Source: Plasmodiophora brassicae
Taxonomy: Eukaryota; Endomyxa: Phytomyxea; Phytomyxea; Plasmodiophorida
DNA: 64,000 bases
NCBI GenBank assembly: GCA_036867785.1
Contig: CP145412.1
Span: 1,240,001-1,304,000, forward strand
Reading direction: 5' to 3'
The first letter of the stretch is position 1. The number at the start of each line of letters is the position of its first letter. The notes below the pieces were generated by a model. It made no database searches. It was not told the origin of the DNA and worked only from the letters and a program-made list of their open reading frames with translations. The position numbers and the translations under genes are program-made. This document shows, one piece after another, positions 57,485-64,000 of this stretch.

Positions 57485-60400
57485 ATGGCATCATATCCAC
57501 ACCTCTGCATCGTCGCCGTCCTCGTCCTGTACTGCGTCAGCGTGCGATGCGCGGGACGCTTCCAGGTCAACGACGACGATCTCCGGAACCTGTTCCGGCC
57601 GGCCGTCCCGCCAGCGGTCGGCCCCGACAAACCTGTCGACGAGATCGCCGCGGCGTTCTGCCAGAAGGGCGACCTCAGCCGCGACGACACTCGCGAGCGC
57701 CTGCAGAGGCTGCTCGAACCGGCCAGCGGCGGTCGCGGTCCTCGCCGGACGCGCTCGCTCGTGCTCCTGGTCAACAACATCCTGCACTGCGTGCCTCGCG
57801 ACGTGTACGCCGCCCTGGCTCCTGACATGATATCGTTGCTGTCGAGCAGCCTGTCGGGCCTCGACGAACCTGATACCGTCCCGGTCGTCAGCTCGATCAT
57901 CGCCATCGTCATGCGGTGCGAACTCGGCGTCCTGGGGGCGCCCTGCGCCGACTACGCCGACGCGTTGGCGACGGCCGCGGCCCGGGCGCCGTCTCTGGCG
58001 CACGCACGCATGATCAAGCCCGCCCAGCTCGACGATGCTGTCGCAACGGCCGGCGACCTGCTGTTCCCGTTCGCCAACCTGGTTGGCGATTCGTTCATCG
58101 CCGGCATGACGAGCCAGACGGGCAAGCCGCTCGAAGGGTACTCGCAGCGGGAGGCGGTCCTGTTCACAGCGCGCCTGCTCGGTGCCGTTGCTGACGCCGA
58201 CGACGCTGCCCAGGTCGACCTGTACCGCCGCCTGACGCTGGCCGCATGGCTGTCCCAGTACGCGCAGGTCACGAACGCCAACTCGCTCGGGAGCGCCATT
58301 GTCGCCGACGTCGTCCACCTGCTTCTGCGATTTAACGGCGCGCTCTCGTCGATCGTTGTCCCGATCGGGTGGTCTCCGACGATAAAGTCGCCCGGGCACG
58401 CGATGATGATGGACCTGGCGCTCCTGCCGAGCGGCCGCGTTCGCGTTCGCATCTTCAACGCCGGCGCCGGGTCGCATCGGCACGCGCAGGTCGCCCACGA
58501 CGACCGCCTGTCTGTCGTGCCCGTCGTCGTGTTCGACGAGGTCGACCCGGACCACATATTCGAATCCGACCTGGTCGCGCGCCTCGTGGCGCTCTGCACG
58601 ACGCCTCCGAATCAGGTCCCGACCGAGGCGCCGTTCGACGACGTCGACGTGTACGACGTCGTCCTGCGCCGCCTGCACCCGTACCTGGTCGCCAGCGACG
58701 ACGACGTCGTGCGAACGCGCTCGCAGCTGGCCGGCACGTGCACGTTCAAGTCGATCAAGGCGGTCCTGCTGGCGGACCTGGGCGCCGATCGGTTCCGCCT
58801 CGTCAAGGCGCGCCTCGAGCGCCAGGCCCTGCAGGTCTGCCAGGACGCGTTGTCGAGCGTCGCCAACCCATCGTCCATCGACCTCGCCTGGGCCTTCGTC
58901 CTCCGCCTGGCGATGCAGAACCAGGCGCGCCGGGCCGTCAAGAACGGCCTTGACGACGGAGACGGCGACGGCGACATCCGCGCCCTGATCGACAAGATCG
59001 AGGCGGCGCACGCCCGCCTGCCATCGTTCGACCCGGCCGTGTCGCAACCGCTGCCGCCCCCGAGCGCCGGTGCCGCGTCCTGCCCGACCGCCAGGCGACA
59101 CGACGCCGCCGGGTCATCCCCGGCGGTTCCCCCGTCGTCGTCGCCGATCAGCCTCGTGGGCGACTACGACCCCGCCCGGGGGGCGGTCGACGCCTACGTC
59201 CGGCGCCTGGCGTCGACGTACGCGCAGACGTGGCCCGACGACATGGAGCTGTTGCGGCCGAACGCGCTGACGGGCGCGATCCTGTCGCTGCCCGTCGCCA
59301 ACCAGGCGGCGTTCAACGCGCTGGCCGACCCGGCCGGCCTCATCGACGCCCTCGTCGCCCTGTTCGACGCGATCTGGTCGTGGGGCGCCCGCGGCGCGGT
59401 CAACGTGGAGCAGTCGGCGACCCAGTTCGACCGGGCCGTCGCGCTCGCCCAGGTCTACGTCCTCGTCTGGCAGGCGACGCTGGCGGCCGACGCCCGCCTC
59501 GGCGACCGATCCGCCGGCCTGGCGCAGGAGACGCTGGACGTCGCCCCGGCGTGCCGCCTGCTGACGTCCAGGACCGTCCTGGCGTACGACAACACGTACG
59601 TGGACCGCCTGCAGGAGGTCATCGCCCTGGGGCAGTGCGGGCACGCGGCGTCGTCCGACCCGTTCGCCTCCAGCGGCCTGCACCGCGCCGCGAAGCGCCT
59701 CGTCGAACGATCGGCGGCGCGCCTGCCGTCGCCGACCAAGGAGCAGGACCGGCTGTTCCCCGACCGGCACGGGACCTGCTCGCCCGCGCGCAGGGTCGAG
59801 CTGCTGCTGGCCGCGTTCCACACGGTCGGCCCGTTGTCGCTGCGTCACGCGCTGCCGCTGATGACGCTGAGGCGCAAGCTGGCGTCGTACGCCTTGCATG
59901 GCGTTCGGTCGGTGCCGCGCCCGCTCGACGAGGTCGACGTGATGGACATCTGGGAGGGTGTGCCGGCCGCCCCTAACCCGTCCGCCTGCTATGCTGGTGT
60001 GGAACGGCCGCCGATGCCGGACGCCCGTGACTTCGCTGCCTACGACGATCAGGTCTACGCCGCCCGGGGCCTGCGTTCGTTCCCGACGGCGATCGCCAGG
60101 GAGATCACGTCGTCGGCTGCCAGGGGCGCCACAGAGAACGAGCTTCGCGTCCAGTGGCTGGCGTCGCGCGTCCCGCAGCTGACGACGATGTTCGGCGAGC
60201 AGACGACGCTGGCGGCGCTCCTGTTCGCCTGGCAGAACGGGCAGGTCGACGCGACCGCCAACGAGCACCGCCACTGGATCGACTACGTCGTGTTCCGGCC
60301 GCGCTCCTACTCGCCGTCCGCCGGCGTCCTCGACGCGCTCGTCGACGCCGCCCAGGCCGACATCCAGCGCCTGCGCCGCCTGGTCGACACGGTGCCGTCG

Positions 60401-63400
60401 ACGCGCGTCGCCATCGTCTACCTGTACGTGCTGTCGTTCCGTCTGTACCGTCGCCTGCGACGCGACACGACCGCGCTGTGCCAGGACGGCCTGTCGGGGC
60501 TGATCCGGTGGAACCGGGGCTGGGCGCCCGACGTGCTGTCGCTCGCCCACGCCGCCCTCGTGATCGGGCGCTCGCTGTCGCCGACGCTGGCCACCGGCGC
60601 GCTCCTGCTGGACGCCCAGGCGCGCCGGCTGGTCGGCGTCGTCCCCGACGGGTTCGCCCATGTCGACCACGAGGCCGACATGGTGATCGCCGCCCACCTG
60701 CCCGGGATCGTCGACGGTGCGCCCGACGCCGCCTTCCTGCAGGCGGTGGCGTCGGCGCGCGTCTCGGCCATGGCGGACGACGACGTCGTCGAGTACGACG
60801 CGGACGTGTCGCGCTGGATCGTCAGCCGGTCCTGGCAGTGCCCGACGGCGACCTGCCTGGGCACAAGCGGCGGCGACGACGACGGCGCCGCCGCCGATTG
60901 CCGCCTGTCGTTGCTCGTGCCCGAGTTGCAGTGCCCCGGGTTCCAGACGCGCCACCTGGGCGCCGGCGCCGAGCTCACCGCCCTGAACTGGTGGCGGGCG
61001 CACCTGGAGCGCTTCCGGTTCGCCGCGCCCGTTCGACGCGAGCCGTTGGCGCCCGTCCCGACCTACACGGTGACGCCGGCGGATGCGAGCGCCGAGATCT
61101 GGACGTCGCTGACGGTCGCCTTCGTCGACGGCATGTTCAAGGACCCGGTGGCGTCCATGCGGGTCGCCGGCCTCGACGACGACTTTGTCCTTGTCGGGCG
61201 CGACCACGCCGCCGGCTGCTTCGAGCACTTCGGCGTCGTGGCCAACCGGGACGGCGGCGACGCCTACAAGGTCTGGATGCGGGCGACGACGCCGCCGATG
61301 ACGGTCATCACCGACCGCACCGGCACCGGCATCGCCAGGGTCGAGCACAAATGGCGCGGCGACGCCACCTACCAGTTCTACCCGCGGTGCCTGACGTGCG
61401 CGCAGGGCGCCCGTCTTCGCGAACAACGCTTCCAGCTCGTCGACCTGGACGACGACAACTTCCGCGCCGTTCATCGCGTCGACGCGTACCCTAGCGGCAC
61501 CCGGTGCTCGTCGACGCGAACGGCGGCGGCGCTGCCTGACAGAGACGTCCGGGCGAACCTGTTCCGGTCGACGACGACGGGTTGCCATCGTCTGGTGTAC
61601 GCGCGTCTCGCCGTCGACGGCGAGCTGGTGGCCTTCAACGACTGCGACGGCGCCCGGGGCGACCTGCGCTGGGAATCCGACCCGACGCTGATGCTGTCGC
61701 CGGATCAGTCGCTGGGCGGCGTCAACGGCGGCCACCGCATGCTGATCCTGCAGAACGTTCAGGACGCGCGCGCGCGCAAGGCCCTGCTGACGTTCTGGGT
61801 GGCGGAGGCACAACAGGAGGGCGAGCCGCCCGTCGCGACGATGGACGGCACGCGGACGATACTGGTCGACCTTGCCGAGCGGCGCCCGGATCCGGGCGGA
61901 CGCGTCGAGTTGCTGCGCCCGTCGTCGCGCTGCCAGGCGCTGCTGGTCGTCTACCACGAGATGTTCGACCGGCGGTACGAGCGCGCCATGCAGGCGCTGC
62001 GCACCGTGCACCTGATGTCGCCCTGGACCGACGACGAGCGCGATCTCGTCCAGGTGATCGTCGCGCGCGTCGACGCCGTCCCCGAGGCGGTCGCCGTCCG
62101 GACGATGACGGCGCTGCTGGACGAACGCATGGCGTTCCTGCATGGCCCGCGGTCGCGGGCGCTGCCGGACGCGCAGGACACCCTGCGCCTGTACGTGCAG
62201 CATGTGACGACCCAGTCCAACCTGCCGTTGGCCATGCGCCTCGTGGCGTCCCGGCAGCTGGCCGCCTCGCCCGACCTGCTGCTGGAGAGCGACCAGGAGC
62301 AGCGCCTCCTGCTGCGGTGGCTGGACGGCGCCGGCGGCCACGTCAGACGCGTGCTGCTGGCGCGCCTGCGCTGGCTGGCCGACGACGTGACGACGACGAC
62401 GACGACGACGACGGATGCGACGCTGTACCGGATCCGGATCCGTCGCGATCAGGATAACCGCGGGTCGGTGACGTTCCCGCGCCGAAACGTCGCCAGGTAC
62501 GCCGAGCTGGTGGAGCAGCAGGCGCCGGACAACGACGACGACGACGCGTCCAGGTGCTGGGCCGCTCTGCCGCGCGCCGGTGCGTCGTCGCCGGCGACGG
62601 TTCGCTGCCTGATCCGCCTGGCCGCCGACCCGCAGTCGACCAAGACGACGGGCGCGCGCCTCCTCGACTGGGCGCGCCTGCGCCGCCGCTCGCCGCACGT
62701 GGTCGTCAACGATCGCGTCGTTCTTCCTGTGGACGGCGAGGGCGGCTGGCTGTATTTGGAGAAGGCGGAGCAGCTCGAGGCCGACCTCGTCGAGCGCGCT
62801 GTCTACGCCAGGGCCGACTGGGGCCTGGCGCCGTCGCCGGACGTCGCGTCCGCGTGCCAGGCGCTCATGGACCGGTTCCGGGCGCGTTCCCTCGCCGACA
62901 CGGACGACATCGCGGCACCCGTCACGCGGGACACGTCCACGCTCGAGTTCTACGCGACGCCCGACCAGCAGGCCAGCGACGAGGACCTGATCCGGCGCGC
63001 CCGGGCGGCGCTCGCCCCGCTGGCGGCGCCGCCCGCCGCGCGTCCCGAACGGGTCGTCGCACCGGCCGACCTGACGACCCGGGCGACGATGGCGGGCGTG
63101 GCCCAGATCGAAGGCGACATTCGGGCGCTGGCGGCGCAGTACCTGTCGCCCGTCGTGCGCCCGATCCAGGCGCCGACCACCGACCAGTACGCCGTCGACG
63201 GCGACGAACACGTTCGGCGGCGCAGCGCGACGGTACGTGACGACCTCGAGCAGGGGGCCGCGACGCTCGTCGGCACGCAGACGACGTACCGGTTCGTCAA
63301 GCCCGAGTGGAGACCCGTTCTCAGCAGCGGCCTGACCAAACACGTCGCCACCCTGTCGGACATGTTCAACAGCAAGGTGGTCGACGTCGTCGGGCGGGTC

Positions 63401-64000
63401 GGCAGCCACCCGTCCTGGGACGTCGGCTATCGTCCCGGGTTCGACTGGCAGGCGCTGCTGCCGTTGCTGTCCAGCGGGACCAGGTCGCGGTACAGGACCC
63501 GGTTCCCCGAGCTCGCCGACGACGACGTCGACGGCCTCCACGCCAGCCTCGTCGAGCTGGTCGTCGTCGTCACCGGCCTGCAGCACGCCGAGCGTTGCCT
63601 GCGCCTTGTCGACGGCGACGAAACGCTGCTGGCGCAGGCGCTGATGCAGGAGCGCCTGCCGATCGACGAGGTCGTCCGGCGCCCGTTCCTGGCCGTCTTC
63701 GAGGCCAGCGCTGACGTGCGCCTGCGACCGGACCAGGTCGGCGACCTGCTCGCCCTGATCGGCCCGGACCCGTCCACGTTCCCGTCGATGGTCCTGCAGC
63801 GGCTGATGGGCGGCGGCAAGACGTTCGTGCTGGGCACGCTGCTCGCGCTGACCAAGGCCGACGGGTACCACCTGTCGGTCATGGTCCCTCCGGCGTCGCT
63901 CTTCGAGCTGAACGCCCCCGAGATCATGACGCGGTCGACCAGGTTCTTCGGCCAGGGCGCCAGCGTCGTCGTGTTCGAACCCAGCAACGCGCAGGTCGCC
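57485..64000 (+). CDS. Giant DUF3638-type P-loop protein with signal-like N-terminus (3' end cut by window)
   Basis: One open frame of 2,172 codons from the ATG at 57485 to the window edge, without a stop. The start (MASYPHLCIVAVLVLYCVSV, then RCAGRF) looks like a signal peptide or anchor, odd for this family. At about residue 300 GWSPTIKSPGHAMMMDLAL then RIFNAGAGSHRHAQ matches the family N-terminal domain (Gly-Trp, Gly-His, Asn-x-Gly-x-Gly). At residue 2108 MGGGKTFVLGTLLALTKADG then MVPPASLF is the DUF3638 Walker-A-like segment. The remaining DUF3638/DUF3645 part lies beyond 64000. GC at third positions is very high, so long antisense frames (59114-63871) are by-products. It shares domain order with the gene at 30211-41220 but little sequence. 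Confidence 0.8.
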   Translation, partial: MASYPHLCIVAVLVLYCVSVRCAGRFQVNDDDLRNLFRPAVPPAVGPDKPVDEIAAAFCQKGDLSRDDTRERLQRLLEPASGGRGPRRTRSLVLLVNNILHCVPRDVYAALAPDMISLLSSSLSGLDEPDTVPVVSSIIAIVMRCELGVLGAPCADYADALATAAARAPSLAHARMIKPAQLDDAVATAGDLLFPFANLVGDSFIAGMTSQTGKPLEGYSQREAVLFTARLLGAVADADDAAQVDLYRRLTLAAWLSQYAQVTNANSLGSAIVADVVHLLLRFNGALSSIVVPIGWSPTIKSPGHAMMMDLALLPSGRVRVRIFNAGAGSHRHAQVAHDDRLSVVPVVVFDEVDPDHIFESDLVARLVALCTTPPNQVPTEAPFDDVDVYDVVLRRLHPYLVASDDDVVRTRSQLAGTCTFKSIKAVLLADLGADRFRLVKARLERQALQVCQDALSSVANPSSIDLAWAFVLRLAMQNQARRAVKNGLDDGDGDGDIRALIDKIEAAHARLPSFDPAVSQPLPPPSAGAASCPTARRHDAAGSSPAVPPSSSPISLVGDYDPARGAVDAYVRRLASTYAQTWPDDMELLRPNALTGAILSLPVANQAAFNALADPAGLIDALVALFDAIWSWGARGAVNVEQSATQFDRAVALAQVYVLVWQATLAADARLGDRSAGLAQETLDVAPACRLLTSRTVLAYDNTYVDRLQEVIALGQCGHAASSDPFASSGLHRAAKRLVERSAARLPSPTKEQDRLFPDRHGTCSPARRVELLLAAFHTVGPLSLRHALPLMTLRRKLASYALHGVRSVPRPLDEVDVMDIWEGVPAAPNPSACYAGVERPPMPDARDFAAYDDQVYAARGLRSFPTAIAREITSSAARGATENELRVQWLASRVPQLTTMFGEQTTLAALLFAWQNGQVDATANEHRHWIDYVVFRPRSYSPSAGVLDALVDAAQADIQRLRRLVDTVPSTRVAIVYLYVLSFRLYRRLRRDTTALCQDGLSGLIRWNRGWAPDVLSLAHAALVIGRSLSPTLATGALLLDAQARRLVGVVPDGFAHVDHEADMVIAAHLPGIVDGAPDAAFLQAVASARVSAMADDDVVEYDADVSRWIVSRSWQCPTATCLGTSGGDDDGAAADCRLSLLVPELQCPGFQTRHLGAGAELTALNWWRAHLERFRFAAPVRREPLAPVPTYTVTPADASAEIWTSLTVAFVDGMFKDPVASMRVAGLDDDFVLVGRDHAAGCFEHFGVVANRDGGDAYKVWMRATTPPMTVITDRTGTGIARVEHKWRGDATYQFYPRCLTCAQGARLREQRFQLVDLDDDNFRAVHRVDAYPSGTRCSSTRTAAALPDRDVRANLFRSTTTGCHRLVYARLAVDGELVAFNDCDGARGDLRWESDPTLMLSPDQSLGGVNGGHRMLILQNVQDARARKALLTFWVAEAQQEGEPPVATMDGTRTILVDLAERRPDPGGRVELLRPSSRCQALLVVYHEMFDRRYERAMQALRTVHLMSPWTDDERDLVQVIVARVDAVPEAVAVRTMTALLDERMAFLHGPRSRALPDAQDTLRLYVQHVTTQSNLPLAMRLVASRQLAASPDLLLESDQEQRLLLRWLDGAGGHVRRVLLARLRWLADDVTTTTTTTTDATLYRIRIRRDQDNRGSVTFPRRNVARYAELVEQQAPDNDDDDASRCWAALPRAGASSPATVRCLIRLAADPQSTKTTGARLLDWARLRRRSPHVVVNDRVVLPVDGEGGWLYLEKAEQLEADLVERAVYARADWGLAPSPDVASACQALMDRFRARSLADTDDIAAPVTRDTSTLEFYATPDQQASDEDLIRRARAALAPLAAPPAARPERVVAPADLTTRATMAGVAQIEGDIRALAAQYLSPVVRPIQAPTTDQYAVDGDEHVRRRSATVRDDLEQGAATLVGTQTTYRFVKPEWRPVLSSGLTKHVATLSDMFNSKVVDVVGRVGSHPSWDVGYRPGFDWQALLPLLSSGTRSRYRTRFPELADDDVDGLHASLVELVVVVTGLQHAERCLRLVDGDETLLAQALMQERLPIDEVVRRPFLAVFEASADVRLRPDQVGDLLALIGPDPSTFPSMVLQRLMGGGKTFVLGTLLALTKADGYHLSVMVPPASLFELNAPEIMTRSTRFFGQGASVVVFEPSNAQVA

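Noticed and set aside
57491-59101. 536-codon minus-strand frame
   Set aside because: Antisense to the start of the second DUF3638 giant, which has recognisable family motifs; no domain in the antisense product.
59114-63871. 1,585-codon open frame on the minus strand
   Set aside because: It lies exactly opposite the DUF3638 giant, whose GC-rich third positions suppress antisense stops. Its composition is Arg/Gln/Val-biased and shows no domain.

Overview
The window is nuclear DNA from a compact-genome eukaryotic microbe. It has one tRNA without an encoded CCA and many spliced protein genes. Introns are very short (mostly 47-67 bases) with GT-AG ends, and most gaps between genes are 50-550 bases, with one of 1.2 kb. 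Fusion of DHFR to thymidylate synthase excludes animals, fungi and Amoebozoa and fits a protist (SAR, plant or excavate-like). The GC-rich sequence and tiny introns would suit a plasmodiophorid-type rhizarian, but that placement is a guess. I joined exons by hand, and most multi-exon models sum to a whole number of codons.

Layout. 1-1601 (-): DHFR-TS, cut by the left edge. 1849-4356 (+): ankyrin-repeat membrane protein. 4617-5618 (+): phosducin-like protein. 5890-6459 (-): small unknown gene. 6583-9879 (+): 14-exon gene resembling the p101/p84 regulatory subunit of class IB PI3-kinase. 10026-15452 (-): XRN1 exoribonuclease, 23 exons. 15991-16987 (-): actin-capping protein beta. 17375-18111 (-): clathrin light chain. 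19308-21555 (+): HSP90, with heat-shock elements upstream. 21643-25066 (-): three genes of unknown function. 25825-25896 (-): tRNA-Glu(CTC). 26045-27497 (-): NIPA-like Mg transporter. About 27863-28586 (+): CW zinc finger protein. 28816-29878 (-): fructose-1,6-bisphosphatase. 30211-41220 (+): very large DUF3638-type protein with C-terminal EF-hands. 41437-42733: defective mariner-like transposon. 43021-43785 (+): CCCH zinc finger protein. 44010-45527 (-): membrane RGS protein. 45697-46903 (+): 2-oxoglutarate/Fe(II) oxygenase. 46961-47091: 21-bp minisatellite. 47235-55259 (+): UBR4/BIG-like giant protein that stops after its ZZ finger. 55368-56943 (-): sugar transporter. 57485 to right edge (+): second DUF3638-type giant protein.

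The genes are mostly independent housekeeping functions: mRNA decay, actin capping, clathrin coats, chaperone, gluconeogenesis, nucleotide synthesis and transport. Three have links to heterotrimeric G-protein signalling: the phosducin-like protein (G-beta-gamma assembly), the p101-like protein (G-beta-gamma-responsive PI3K adaptor in vertebrates) and the RGS protein (G-alpha GTPase activation). The most notable observations are the p101-like gene, the two divergent DUF3638 giants in one window, and the truncated UBR4/BIG protein.
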